Of a stretch of DNA of 64,000 bases, positions 1 to 12,303 are shown piece after piece. Position 1 is the first letter of the stretch; each line of letters opens with the position of its first letter. The translations under genes and the position numbers were made by a program. Source of the DNA: Perca fluviatilis (lineage: Eukaryota; Chordata; Actinopteri; Perciformes; Percidae); NCBI RefSeq assembly GCF_010015445.1, contig NC_053123.1:2974579-3038578 (forward strand). Reading direction: 5' to 3'. Below the pieces are notes generated by a model. The model was given only the letters and a program-made list of their open reading frames with translations, searched no databases and was not told the DNA's origin.

Positions 1-374
1 TGCAGGTGATTGGCAGTGGCTGATACTGGACTAAAAACTCATGACACGACCAATACCTCTTTCTTTCTTGGTGTTGGTCACAGTAAAAGAAGTCTTCATT
101 CTTACAGAAATTAAAAATAAAAACAATAGTCTTGTAGTAAAAATGCACAGTTTTTTTTAGACCATGTCCTCATGACTTTGTAAAGGGTTAATATTGAAGC
201 AAGGCTCTGTGTTAAGCTTTGCCCTCCAGCTCCTCTTGGTCTTCACATGATGTCTTTATGTCTCTCATTCTCCGCCTTTCTCTTTACCTCTTCTGTCAGT
301 TTCTGTCCCCTTTTCAGCTTCTGTCACTCTGTTGCTTTCTTCTTGTCACGTCTTTGTTTTCTCTTTTCCCGCAG
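1..374 (+). other. PKNOX1 intron, 3' part
   Basis: This is intronic sequence ahead of the first in-window PKNOX1 exon. It ends in a pyrimidine-rich tract (about 285-370) and a cag acceptor at 372-374. I see no exon or recognisable repeat in it. Confidence 0.7.
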
Positions 375-3300
375 ATGCAAGGTGTGAATGTGATAAAGGT
401 AGGCGACGATTCCGAGCAGAAGTTTTTAGAGGGGACGTTGGCAGAGGCGCCCAGCCCGGCACCCACAGAGCCACAGACACCCATGGACGCGGACAAAGCA
501 TCCATATATCGGTAGAGCTAATTCTGCGTGTGTTTGTTAATGTGGAAAACCCAGAACACCCCTCTATTCCTAAATCTGTGTTCTTCTCTTTCCCTTCCTT
601 AACTTAGTACTAAACTATCACTAGAAAGGTCCGATGGTTTTTATGACAAGTCCTCCCCTTTGTTCATGTGACTGAAATATTGCTCTCTGGCATTTGAAAT
701 GTGAAAGTTGTTTACATTTTATTTTCTGATGCATTTTTGTTCATGTTCACACTGCCCACTTACAGTCTAATCAAACATGTCACATGGTCTCACAAAAAGT
801 GACTATTATTAAGTGTTAGTAATCTAACAATCGGTTAATACAGCAGTTTATCTTCACTTCATTTTGACATGCTAGGGTACCTGTCAGCACCTGTTACACT
901 TAATGTACACTTAATGTCTCTGTTTTTGCATGTTGGAAGCCATGTTCTCTTACTGGGAAGAAAGAATAATATGTTCTTTGAAATGGAATTTAGCAACTTT
1001 TCCTGTTCTTTTGTGTACTTGTGTGTTTGCACGCCTTCCACAGGCATCCCCTGTTCCCCCTCCTGGCCCTGCTGTTTGAGAAGTGTGAACAGTCCACGCT
1101 GAGCTCTGATTGCATCACCTCGGCGAGCTTCGACGTGGACATTGAAAACTTTGTCCGCTGTCAGGAGAAGGAGGGCAAACCTTTCTTCAGCGAGGACCCT
1201 GAACTCGACAACTTGGTGAGATACCTCTGCATGTCAACTATTTCAACGGAGAACTCCATAGATAGATACTCTGCATGTTGGGGGTAGAAATATTTAGATT
1301 TCTGGTTGCTGATTTTCATTTTGGTGAAGGAGGGTTTTTTTTTCACCATTTTTACACACTACTCTGGCCCGTAATTCGCCCTAAGTATTTCAACTATTTC
1401 AATGGAGAACTCCATACTTAGAGTGCATTTGCATGTAGTTGGCAGCATAAATGGTTCAAAAAAAGAAACCGAATAAAACGGCTTGTTAAAACGTGTGTGG
1501 AATGCAGGAGAAGTCCCAATACTATAAAATTATAAAAAAAAGAGCATGCACAGTTTTGGCCTGACACAGACAACATTAAATAATCAGGTTTGACTGTTGG
1601 TAATTTCCCACTGTAGGTTCAGGACCTGTTGGACCCTCAGCTCCCATTTACATCAAGTGAAGGTTTCTAGTTTAGACTAATAACATGAGCACGTGACTGA
1701 AAAACAGTTTTAGGTCTTTAGGTATTTGTCACAACCAAAACAGAGGGACATGAGGTATTTCACAAAGAAATACAAAATGCAACCCCTAACTCACTCCGTC
1801 ACTATTCAGAGACTTTTAACCTCAGCAGCACAGTGAGATGCGGTCCCGTCCACTGCTGTCGCCGCTTACCTAATAATTCAGTTCAGCACTTGAGTGATGC
1901 TTACTGCCGCATCACGTCGTGCAAATACTAATATTGCTTAAATGTGAGTATTATAATAAAATATTTTAAAATTCAGATAACGTTACTTGGTAAATTCTTT
2001 TCTCAGGCTTCAAATCCACAGTTTTTGCATTACATGACTGTGAAGATGGCGTTACATTTTATCCTATGTGGTATTAAAATGTCTTAAATGTACCCTGGTG
2101 AACCCTGCAACACAGGTATGAAAACGTAAAATACGGGGATAAAATGGAAAACCCATGCAAGCAACAGTACATCAAAGAGGAATGAAAAGTATAAAATGAA
2201 GTAAGACAGAAGTAGGCAAAAACTAAAGTAAGACTGATTTTCTAGGTTAAGTATCCTCAACATCAGACCTTTTTAGAGGACACACAAATGGACAAACATT
2301 CAGCTTGAGAAGACTGTAGACTGCAACAAACTTCTTTTTTTATTATTTCCTTCTGACCTCTAGATGGTGAAAGCCATCCAGGTGCTGCGGATCCACCTGC
2401 TGGAGCTGGAGAAGGTGAGTGACCTGTGTAAGGACTTCTGCAGCCGCTACATCGCCTGCCTCAAGACTAAGATGAACAGCGAGACTCTGCTGAGTGGAGA
2501 CCCCGGGAGCCCGTACTCCCCCGTACAAGGACAGGTCCAGGGCTTTTCACCTACCAAGACTCCGGTATGGACTGTAGGTGGACAATACACATCACCACTA
2601 GGGATGCACCGAATCCAGGATTTGGCTTCGGGTTCGGCCGAACATTGGGCTTTTTTACGGGGTTCAGTTTCTGCTGAACCTAAGAATTTTTTTCCACCGA
2701 ACCCTACGCTTGTACTACGCACGCTACGCTGTTCGACGTAATGATGGCGCCGTTGATTACGGGAAGGTGTTTACGTAGGTGGAGTGTTCAATGCAGCAGG
2801 CTGTGAGAAAGTGGTGGCGAGGACCCTAAACAATACACAACATGGCCGCTGTTACAACATTTGGTATGAAACATCTGAAAGAATACGAGTTGTGCATGAA
2901 GGAATCTCCAGACAGCAGCCAGAATGCAGCAACTTCAGGTACGGCAAAGGAAGGACAGTCCCAGCTAAAAACTGGTGTTAACCAGACGACCATTACCAGC
3001 TTTGAAAAATACACTGCTGTGGAAGTTGTTGACTTCATGAATGTGTTTACTGTGTTAATGGACTGAGGATGGGAGGAGGAGTCGGTATTCCGTTTCGGAT
3101 TCGGCAGAATCGGTAGTCGGCCGAACCCCACAAATCTGGATTCGGTGCATCCCTAATCACCACTAAACACATTTGGGTCCAAGAATCAACTATCACAAAT
3201 AGTTGGATTTGTTATTGTCTTCAGTGACAATGTTGATTTGATTCTTTGCATTTATGTTTTCAGCCTATTTTATTGCTCTAACCTGTTACACAGTATTAGC

Positions 3301-3636
3301 AAGTTCAAAATCAATGTGCTCTAAAATTAGAGCCATCAACATGGAAAACATATGACTTTGGTCCACTCTGTGTTGCATGCTCTATGTTCTGCAGACCCCC
3401 AGCTCTATCTCAGGGACCATCAGTCCCCAGGGTCAAATTGTGGTGCCAGCCTCAGCCCTGCAGCAAGGGAACGTTACGGTAACAGCAGTCAACCCCAGCC
3501 AGATGGTTGCAGGTATGTCACCATGGCATACAACCCCTCCCTCAGGTACTATACTGGATGACTGCAGCTGACATGTTGTCATGTACCAGTGGGGCACTTT
3601 GATCAGAGCGTGCGTGTGTGCGTGTGTGTGTGTGTG

Positions 3637-3725
<89 letters not shown>

Positions 3726-6700
3726 ATTCCAGGTGGCACAGTGTACCAGCCTGTTACAGTCGTCACTCCTCAGGGCCAGGTGGTAACACAGGCTCTTTCT
3801 CCCGGGACAATACGCGTCCAAAACAATCAGGTTGTACATCTCTCTTTGACTCTGATTCTGGTGTTTATTCGAAATCAGTGGTTTCTAAAGTTGAAAGTTG
3901 TTGGCAATTCATTCATCGTTTTTAATATTGAAATTGTGTGGAAAAGCGTTCAAATGTGAGCAGAACAGTGTGTTACTGGGGACATAAACAAACAGAAAGG
4001 TGGCTAAATGAACGTCTGTCTGCTCAGCTCCAGCTGCAGTTTCACCAGGACTTAAACCTCTTTAATCACGACGACAACTCAACCAAGAACAAACGTGGCG
4101 TTCTACCCAAACACGCCACCAATGTCATGCGCTCGTGGCTCTTCCAACACATCGGGGTAAGTCTGTGTGAATTACCTGTCATTTAGCGGACTCTTTTATC
4201 CAGAGCGACTTCCAATTAAGTGCTTTCAACTTTGAAGGTGCAAACAGACAGCAAGTAGTAAGAGCAAGTACATTAGCTTTAAATAAGCAAAGCTACAAAG
4301 AGTCCTGATGTCAATAGGGAGCTCATTCCGCCATTTAGGAGCCAGGATATCAAACAGTCGGGATTTTGTTGAGTGTTGTCCCTGGTTGGCTGATGCAGAG
4401 CGGAGTGGGTGGGTTGGGGTGTAGGGTTTGACTATGTCCTGGATGTATGCTGGGGCTGATCCGTTGGTGGCCCTGTAGTCAAGTACTAGTGTCTTGAAGC
4501 GGATGTGGGCAGCAACTGGTAATCAGTGAAGAGAGCGGAGGAGCGGTGTAGCGTGAATCAAATCTTTTCCTGTGTAACTCTTCAATTCTTAACAAAACAC
4601 TAATGCATTTCTTCCCCCGTTCTCTTGTGTAGCACCCGTATCCAACAGAGGATGAAAAGAAACAGATTGCCACTCAGACAAACCTGACACTTCTGCAGGT
4701 CAACAACTGGTGAGTGTGGCCCACAAAGGCACAATCCAGTACCATTAAAATGCGCCATCCCAACGTAATGTCCGGCCAAGGACGTCGTCCTGTCATTCCC
4801 TTTTCTACCCACTGTGGAAAACTTTAACTGGTCGGTCGGCTGATTGTCTGCCCACACTCCTGAAGAGATGGAAGTTTACCTGCTGTCTTTTAAAGGCTGT
4901 GATGAACCGTTTCTGCTTCTACTTGCTACATTTGATTCTGAAAAAAATTTTTTGGATAACAGATTGGCGTCCGACATCCCGTCCAATCCTAATGGTAGAT
5001 TATGATTTCATCACAGCCTGTCAGGACTAGAGGTGTAAAAGGTCTGCTACACCTGTAAGAAACTACAAACGCACACCTTTCATCCAGTGGCGTCACAGAT
5101 CTGAGCTGTCTTGTGTCTCCAGGTTTATAAACGCACGGAGGCGGATCCTGCAGCCCATGTTGGACGCCAGCTCCTCTGAGACACCCAAATCCAAGAAGAA
5201 GACGCCTCAGAACCGGCCACTGCAGCGCTTCTGGCCTGACTCCATCGCCACAGGGGGAGGCAGCCAGCAGCAAGTTACCATGCCAGACGGTACGCAGCAG
5301 TGATTTCTATGTACAGTTTGTATACAAGTTCAATAGAAACTAAAATTAAATAATAATGAAAGTCTTTATCCTGTGTGTCTTCTACACCAAAACACAATGC
5401 CAGTAAGAGGTATAACAAGACGTGTATTTCACTTAGTGTGTTTGTGTATTTGAGATTAATTTAGAGATGCCAACAAGTTGTCTGCCTCAAACTACAGCTG
5501 TAAAACACAGTATGCGGTTTGTTAGACATTGTCAAATTGACAGTCTTACGTATATAGTCTTACGTATATAGTCCTGGTGAAATGTGTGTAAAAATACATA
5601 TGAATATCCTTCCTCTTTGTCATTTCAATAAGTCCCGTAGAATATGGGACTTATTGAAATGACAAAGAGGAAGGATATTCCTTCTCGGAAGATCTTCCTA
5701 GACTCGGGTCTACGCAAAGGTTGACAGGTACCAACAAGAACTATACTAATTATTGAACCTGTCAGTCACACAGGGGAAAACCCAGGAGGAGTGTTACAGC
5801 AGGAAATAAGATGATGCAAATGAAAGTAACAGAAGGGTGGCACTGAACTGTGTTGATGACAATTTTGGTAGAGTTGAAGATAAGATCCTCACTATTAAAG
5901 TAGTGGGGAACTGGAATTCAATACCTACAAACATTAGGGACTTAAGAACGGTCAGTGTTTAAAACCAGTCTCAAGCTTCAGCTAAAGTAAGCACAAAAGT
6001 GTCACCTTCAGTGATTTGACCTATATTTATTGTGTTTGTTATACTGATCCTGTCTCTCGCACTAATGGATTTTTATGTATTTGCTGTTTTTTCTGATACC
6101 TGCCAAAGAACATCAGATGCAAGTTAGCTGCAGGATAACTCTGGTGCAATGACTTTTACATTACATGTCATTTAACGTCATTTTTTTTTTTAATCTAAAG
6201 CGACTTCCAATTGCTATAAATGGCGGTTGTCATACGTCAGGGTTAAGTGTCTTGCTCAGGGGTACGTTGGTTGATGTATCGCAGTGGGAATCAAACCCGG
6301 GTCTCCCGCACCAAAGCCATGTGTCGTATCCACTGCGCCATCACCACCCTTATTAGTGATATTGGAAGATTGATCTTCTTATGGCTTTAAAGTGCAACTG
6401 AAATGGAATAGTATATCTGCTCTGTAAAGCAGATGAGCACACTGAGCCAGACAGCAGCCACAACAACTCCCAACTCACTATGCTAACCTAATAATAACTT
6501 GTTCTGCACCTTAGCTTGTTGAGCAAGCCACCAAACAAAACATTCCACCGGGGGCCAGTTTGCAGGCTAGATAAGTTTATGAGCTGCTCGGCTTTCGCTC
6601 TCAACAAAATGAATATTTTTGTAGAGGTATTACCTTGTTTTTTTTGTTTTTTATTTTTGAAATCGCTTCAACGTGCACTAGTTATAGGCTTTTCAATCCG

Positions 6701-6905
6701 TAATTCTTTCCTCTCGTTCCCAGGTACAATGGTGACGATGAACATGGAGGGTCTGCAGAGCCTGACGTCGGACGGCGCCACACTGGCGGTACAGCAGGTG
6801 ATGATGGGAGGCCACAGTGAAGACGAGTCGGGGGACAGCGGCGATGAGGATGACGATGCAGACATGGCCGGGCTGGGCCTGGACAACAGCGACTCATTGC
6901 AGTAG
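375..6905 (+). CDS. pknox1: PKNOX1 (PREP1) TALE homeodomain transcription factor, nine coding exons, 5' end outside window
   Basis: Exons: 375-511, 1044-1215, 2364-2564, 3395-3512, 3733-3830, 4028-4156, 4633-4709, 5123-5289, 6724-6905. All junctions are GT/AG, phases match, and the total of 1281 nt equals 426 codons plus TAG. The first exon follows an acceptor (cag at 372-374) and matches the region after the first ~17 residues of human PKNOX1 (436 aa), so the true start codon is upstream. Visible parts: the MEINOX/PBX-interaction region (HPLFPLLALLFEKCEQST; MVKAIQVLRIHLLELEKV), a Gln/Thr/Val-rich linker, the three-residue-extended TALE homeodomain (KNKRGVLPKHATNVMRSWLF through WFINARRRILQPMLD, over exons 6-8), and an acidic C-tail ending NSDSLQ. 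Known role: nuclear DNA binding with PBX, modulating HOX targets. The third exon has a second in-frame donor at 2534, which would drop ten residues. PKNOX2 is less likely because the linker follows PKNOX1. Confidence 0.95.
2599..3155. mobile_element. Non-autonomous hAT element with exact 8-bp target duplication
   Basis: The ends are inverted repeats (TAGGGATGCACCGAATCCAG at left; the matching GGATTCGGTGCATCCCTA at right). The flanks are identical 8-bp duplications, ATCACCAC at 2591-2598 and 3156-3163, as expected for hAT transposition. The 557-bp interior keeps a short plus-strand open stretch (2842-3066) but no recognisable catalytic domain. It lies 34 bp downstream of a PKNOX1 splice donor. 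Confidence 0.9.
3609..3723. repeat. (GT)n microsatellite next to a PKNOX1 acceptor
   Basis: This is about 115 bp of near-pure GT with a few GC interruptions at its left end. It ends about 10 nt before the exon at 3733 and takes the place of most of the usual polypyrimidine tract. Confidence 0.95.
4175..4570. repeat. Degenerate interspersed repeat in a PKNOX1 intron
   Basis: A motif around 4187-4220 (GCGGACTCTTTTATCCAGAG, then GCGACTTCCAATT) recurs at about 6165-6215, and I recognise it as a common teleost interspersed repeat. The boundaries are approximate. No coding capacity is visible. Confidence 0.5.
5602..5680. repeat. Perfect 35-bp inverted repeat (hairpin) in a PKNOX1 intron
   Basis: Positions 5602-5636 are the exact reverse complement of 5646-5680, with a 9-nt loop at 5637-5645. 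The transcribed intron could form a 35-bp uninterrupted stem. It may be the remnant of a foldback element. Confidence 0.9.
6150..6352. repeat. Interspersed repeat with tRNA-like segment, PKNOX1 intron
   Basis: It begins with the same GCGACTTCCAATT motif as the repeat near 4200. It ends in a B-box-like stretch (GGAATCAAACCCGGGTCTCC, around 6287-6306) and a region resembling a reversed tRNA head. It is probably a tRNA-derived SINE or a composite. Boundaries are approximate. Confidence 0.5.
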
Positions 6906-8779
6906 AGGACACACTCCCTCACACTCTGATCTACACATACACGGCCTTGCAAAAGTATTCATCTCCCGTTTTTCTGACATTTTTCCCCCTATTTTGTTTC
7001 CATTACAACCTGTAATTTAAACATTTTTATTTGGATTACATGTAATGGCCCTACAGAAAGTAGTACAAATTGGTAAAATGAAAAGAAGAAGAAAAAAAAC
7101 TCACCAAAAGGCCTGTTGGACACAAAGGCCCCCTCCAGACAAAAGTACAAAAAGTTTAAAGTATGTAAGAACAATCTGCCATGATTAATATTTTCTTTAA
7201 CATGGTTTTCACATAAAAAGTCAGGGCTGGAATCATCTCTTATCAGAATGTAGGTGCATCTCACTTCTTAAAGGTTTTCTAAGCCATGTTGGGTGATGGC
7301 ACTTCTTGTTGACGTTCAAAGTATCGTCAAACAAAACGGAGGCAAGCTCGCCCCTCCCTCCTCCTCATACCGTCCCCTCCTTTCCGCACACTAACCCCCC
7401 AACCCCCACCACCCACATCCTTCTTGTTGGTTATTGGCTGGAACACTGTTTATGTTTGGTGGTGCTGTTTGGCCAGTTTGTTTTTGTTGGCGTTTGTGGA
7501 CCCTGGGCTGTCTACAGAGACCGCGCTATTTTACAGGGGACAGGCAGCTAGTGGATAGCGAGATGTTTTCTGTATGTGACAAAAAAATGTTCTAGCCTAA
7601 AAAACGCGTGACATCGCTTAGAGCACCTTTAAATTGGAACCCCGGCTCCTCCACTTGCCTCCCTTCCTCGCGTCTCAGTCCGTCCCACTGAGGAAGCACA
7701 GGAGAGACACAAGGAAATCACGGGAGGAGAGAGGAAACAAGTTTTTAGAGGGATGAGACGTCCTTTCCTCTGAAGTGTCACGTGAATTTGTCAGCTGAAT
7801 GGGTGGAGTTAGCAACTCCTTCAGCTGCACGGCTTCTGGGAAGGATGCTCTCGTATATCTGTGCTTATAGGTCCTCAGAGATCCATCCTCTGTCCTCGCT
7901 CCTCGGGGCAGGAATAAGAGCTTTGAGACGGCCTTCACCGAGGAGGGACAGAACAACTTCCGGTTCAGCCGAGGACCTATCAAATAAGGGAAGTTAGATG
8001 CACCTTGTGTTCACTTTTATTCTGGATCTGGCCTTGGCCTCGCTTCCTTTCGACCCCCACGTTGTTCAGACAGGACGCTCTGCGGCCGGGGAGCAATAGT
8101 TTCGGCGTTGAATGAAGAGTCTGTTGTGCACTAAAATCGGTGACTAGAAGATGTGTCCGAATGGTAAAGTGTAGTTAGCATCTTTTGTTTGTTTCTGTTT
8201 AACTTGTACCGGTCAGCGGCAGACAGCTACGATGACAGTGTGTTTTTGCTCTCTGTACTGACTGTCTTTTGCGTATTAGATAGAGATTGGTTTACGGATT
8301 AGTGACGTACCTAATCTAGTTTGCACGGGGTAGGTTTGAGCCTCAGATTTCAGGGAATTGCACAACTATCTCCCCATTCACGAGAGGAATGTGACACCTC
8401 TCTGGTGACAAAGTTTGCACAGATCCAAGCAGGCCTCCTGGAAGAGCGCTCTGCCTTGGAGCCAGTTTTGTCCAGTGGCCACTAGCGGTATCGCAACGAC
8501 TTATACCGCTAATTCGTGGAGTTTCTATATTTGAAAACCTCCCTAGATTTTTTTATTTTTTTTTAAACTGTGATGTCAGAGGGAGAAACACTACTGCGCA
8601 TATTTAGTGGGAGCAGCTTCATTAAACTGAATAGGTGCCATTTGGGGATCAGGTATCCAGTTAATATAATACGTAAATAATATATAAATATAATATATCC
8701 ATGGATACAAGTCATGATAGTCAAAATCAGACATTTTAGAGGTCATGGACATAAGAAAACAGATGTTTAAGTGGTGGGG

Positions 8780-9020
8780 GACTCCTCTATAGAGTGTAGA
8801 GTCCTTCAGGCTCATCTCTGGTCTCTCTGTTGCTTCTCTGATAAACGCCATCCTCGCCTGCTCTGTGAGCTTGGTGGGCTGCCCTCCCCTTGGCAGATTT
8901 GTTGCGGTGCCATATTCGTTTTATGTCATAATAATGGATTTAATGGTGCTCCATGGGACATTGAAAGTTTAGATAACCCACACCTGATCTGTGCATCTCC
9001 AGAGCTTTGTTCTTGACCTG
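8780..9020 (-). pseudogene. Tc1 transposase N-terminal fragment
   Basis: Minus-strand translation gives the N-terminal DNA-binding part of a Tc1 transposase, including MAFIREATERPEMSLKDS preceded by sequence like NLPRGGQPTKLTEQARM. It stops before the catalytic DDE region and is not a functional gene. It is the interior of the Tc1-like element that surrounds it. Confidence 0.7.
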
Positions 9021-9166
9021 TTGGGAAAGCTCTCATGTCTTCATGGTGCCCCCTTGCTTGGTGCTGCCGTTTGCAGGCTCTTTCAGAACACACCAGTCAT
9101 GTGACAGATCATGTGACACGTGGACTGCACACAGGTGGACTCTCTTGAACTAATTATGTGACTTCT

Positions 9167-9345
9167 TTTAAAGATTATTTTTTGGGGCTTTTCCCTTTAT
9201 TCGATAGTGACAGTGGATAGACAGGAAAGGGGGGAGAGAAAGAGAGGGGATGACAAAGGGCTGCAGGTTGGATTCGAACCCAGGCCGCTGCAAAGGCCTC
9301 AGCCTAAGAGCGCACGCTCTTACTGGGGGAGCTAGAGGCCACCCC
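9167..9345 (-). mobile_element. tRNA-derived SINE with 15-bp target duplication
   Basis: Exact 15-bp repeats (AATTATGTGACTTCT) lie at 9152-9166 and 9346-9360. Read on the minus strand the insert starts with a tRNA-like head (GGCCTCTAGCTCCCCCAGTA; B box near GGGTTCGAATCC) and ends A/T-rich. It is nested in the Tc1-like element and is therefore younger. Confidence 0.88.
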
Positions 9346-9883
9346 AATTATGTGACTTCTGAAGGTTAATTGGTAGCACCAGATCTTATTTAGGGCCTTT
9401 ATAGCAAGTTGTTTTATTATTTCACTTAACCAATGTTAAGTGTAGGTTCATTACATACAGTCCATTTAAATTACAGGTTGTAATGCAACAACATAGGAGG
9501 AACGCCAAGAGGGGTTGAATACTTTTGCAAGGCACTGTAACACACAAGACATGCGTAAATAGGTCTACATATTAAAAAAAAGTGTGTTTTCAAATACACA
9601 ATGAATCCTAGTCCAAACAGACAGACACACATTAGGTTTACATAGAGCACAAAACTACAGGCCATGTGGGTCCTGTACTCTTCCAACCCTCCACCCTGCT
9701 GAACGGCAGTTTATGCTGCGTGTGTGTACATCAGGAGTTTCATTTCAGAAACCCTTTTTTTTTTATTATTTAGTTGATGTATGCGAGTGCACTTTTGTAT
9801 ATTTAAGCTCAAAAAGATTAAATCAAACAAACCGAAAGAAAAAGAAGTGTTAAACACTCAAAGCGAGTTTGTATGCTCCCGTT

Positions 9884-9889
9884 AATAAA
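9884..9889 (+). promoter_or_regulatory. Candidate poly(A) signal for PKNOX1
   Basis: AATAAA occurs here, about 3 kb after the PKNOX1 stop and just beyond the Tc1 insertion. A second AATAAA lies at 11209-11214. Human PKNOX1 has a long 3' UTR, so either could be used; the sequence alone cannot decide. Confidence 0.4.
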
Positions 9890-11208
9890 TGTTGACTGAT
9901 TTATGATTTGTTATTTTAATTTTTTTTGGGCCCCTGTTTTCCACCCCCCGTTGAATTCTCATTTTGAATGCCGACAATTTAAAGTTGTATCTGTAAGAGT
10001 TTGTCTTCACTTTTTGCATGCTTGTGTTTCGAGTAGATGTGTGCACTCTTGCGACTGACTCCGCGGCTCTCACGCGGGCCCCTGCTGGCCCCTGCTGGGC
10101 CAAGCAGAGCCCAAGAAGAGAGAGAAGAGAAAAAAAAACAAAAGGAGAGATGCTTATTTTTATATACAAACATATGAAACTAGTGTTTTTTGTTTCATTT
10201 TTGTGTTCTCCTGTTTTGTAAGGAATATTTATGTACAGATTCATAATTAAAGCTAGCGACTCTGTTTTCCAGGGTTCTTTGAAGTTTTCTAAAAAACAGA
10301 AAAAAGAATTGAATTGCTAATGAAAAATTGCTATTTAAATTGGTTTTAAACTTACAATACTAACAAGGCCTTACCTGTGTACTTTTCTAAAGAATTCTTG
10401 CCAAGAAGCACAAAAAGAAAGTCTGACCCTTTTAGCCAAATTGGTCAAATGGACACTAAACTGCAGAACCCGCGTGTTTCTGTAAAGCACTGTAAATAAT
10501 CAGACTTTGTGTACTGCATCGTCCCAGTTACCTGAGGAGTTAGCTCTCACAGTGCAGTGCTCAGAGTTTCTTTGTTTGTTTTTTTTAAACCCAGCTCCAG
10601 TTTTACCCTCACTGTGTATACCATACATCACGTCTTTGAATCATTTCACAGCAGCAGCGTACTTTATGAAATGCACAATCCAGAACACTATGCTAATCTC
10701 ACAATCACAGGGAGATCTGAACTCCATCATCAACACTGAGCAGCGGACTCTCGGCAGGAGTTCAACTTTTAGTGATGTACACGTACATGCTACTGCGTTG
10801 AAAACAAAAGAGCAGTTGGAAAAAGTTGTGCTTCTTGTTTATTGGCTGCCTGAAGGACTGGGACTAAGCGCTGCAGCCTCTGTTGGTCCCCCCTGCCACC
10901 ATACACACGTAGTGAAAGATTTGAAATCTCTTTATCAATATATGTTGATATTACTTCACAAATTGGGGTGCCTCTAGTTTGAATATCTGTAATATTGTAC
11001 TGTACAACAATTGTCTGTCAAAGAGCTGCAGTAATCCGGTTCATATCCCTCTTGTAAAGCTGAGGCTTGAAATGGTTGATTTCATGCCGCCGGAGGGTGT
11101 AGTGACTCTGGGGGGGGGGGTCGTCCTCGCTGACATCTTGGTTCCTCACTTGCGTCTGTCTTGCTTTTTATGAAGCGGTCTGTTTTGCCTTAGAGCTTTC
11201 TATTTTGG

Positions 11209-11214
11209 AATAAA
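11209..11214 (+). promoter_or_regulatory. Alternative candidate poly(A) signal for PKNOX1
   Basis: AATAAA is followed by T/G-rich sequence, which fits a cleavage site near 11230. Use of this site would give a 3' UTR of about 4.3 kb. Confidence 0.35.
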
Positions 11215-11520
11215 CGATGCCTAACTCTCTGCTGTGCCTGCGTCTTTGCTCCGTCAGGATTTGTGTAGATCAAAGGCTCTGCCATTCTGGTGTGATGGTT
11301 TATTTCTATAACTTTTTGTTGTTGTCGTCAAATGTGGAAACTTTCAAACAGAATCCTGTGAGAAGTAACTTAAGCGCTTCAGTTGTCTGTGCTCAGAGTT
11401 GGAGAATTGTGAGCCTCTTCTCTCTGAAAGACAATGTAGAAATGGACAATATTAACACAAATGGACAGAGACACAAAAACATGTTTGGGGGAGGGGGGAG
11501 GGGGGAAGGGGTTATTTCCA

Positions 11521-11849
11521 TTAAAGGTGCTGTATGTAGGATTGTGAAGATCCAGGACTTAGCCAAACAATTTCAACATAAACAACTTCTCAGTCCCTCC
11601 CCCAATCTCTGCTAAAGCCCAAAACGGTCTCCTAAGTCCCTCCCCCCACAAGGGAGAATGAATGCATGTGCATGATTGGTGCATCCGAACAGGGATGCAA
11701 ATCGCACTACAGGCTATAGGGGGTGCCAGAGGAGCCAGATTTGTTTTTTTAACTACCTGCTTCATGTAGTTCTACTGGAACATAGGGTCAGTTTCAGCAA
11801 ATATGACAGAAAGGTAGTTTTATAAGTCTTACCTACTGCACCTTTTAAA
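11521..11849. mobile_element. Short MITE with TTAAAGGTGC ends
   Basis: The left end TTAAAGGTGCTGTATGTAGG is mirrored at the right by CTTACCTACTGCACCTTTTA. The roughly 330-bp interior has no coding sequence. The end pattern resembles the TTAAAGGTCCAG element at 46029-46432. Confidence 0.65.
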
Positions 11850-12215
11850 GTAAATCCATTGCACCTTGGGTTCAGATATGCAGGATATACAAACAACACT
11901 GATAGTGTAGAAACGTTTCCTGTATCAACCTGAGGGGATTCAGGGCTGTGGGTAAATGTAACGAGGGAATAACTGCAACAAATGAACATAATAGAGAAGG
12001 TCAATCAACACCTGTTTGCTAACAAACTCCTTCAATACATTTTCACTCCTCTCTTAGTGATTGAAGTTCGTTTCCACGTAGTCTGTAAGAGATTTTATGT
12101 GCAGTAAGTAACCCGCAGAGTACATGGAACCAAGGCCCAGTTTATGAACTCCTATCACACAATCTAACTGGTGAAAGGAACTTGGTGTCAAGTGTTAACA
12201 TTCCAAAGCTTTTAC

Positions 12216-12223
12216 TATATAAA
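12216..12223 (+). promoter_or_regulatory. TATA-box-like site upstream of a mini-ORF
   Basis: TATATAAA lies 80 bp upstream of an ATG in a fair context (GCCATGC). The region between has CAGCTG E-box sequences. It could be the promoter of a lost or tiny gene, or chance. Confidence 0.3.
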
Positions 12224-12303
12224 GACAGCTGGAATTAGGCCATGTTATTAGTACCAGCTGTTGGTCGAACATCATCCGACACGGCCCACCAACAGCTGCT
12301 GCC

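Larger units (their letters stand above)
6940..9537. mobile_element. Tc1-like element, internally rearranged, in the PKNOX1 3' UTR
   Basis: The ends are inverted (CCTTGCAAAAGTATTCATC at left; GAATACTTTTGCAAGGCACTG at right) and are flanked by TA dinucleotides at 6938-6939 and 9538-9539, as for Tc1/mariner. Both outer parts match the 5' half of this teleost family, so the right half looks like an inverted copy. A broken transposase lies at about 8780-9020 and a SINE at 9167-9345. The left end is only 34 nt after the PKNOX1 stop codon, so the element makes up much of the likely 3' UTR. Confidence 0.8.

Noticed and set aside
3542..3959. Long plus- and minus-strand frames made of Val-Cys or Thr-His runs
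   Set aside because: They are translations of the (GT)n microsatellite; the true PKNOX1 exon at 3733-3830 uses only a small part. The same applies near 14330-14454, 30925-31140 and 53912-54424 outside the real exons.
7306..8000. Plus- and minus-strand frames of 70-100 residues after PKNOX1
   Set aside because: They fall within the Tc1-like insertion or the 3' UTR, show no domain, and have no splice partners.
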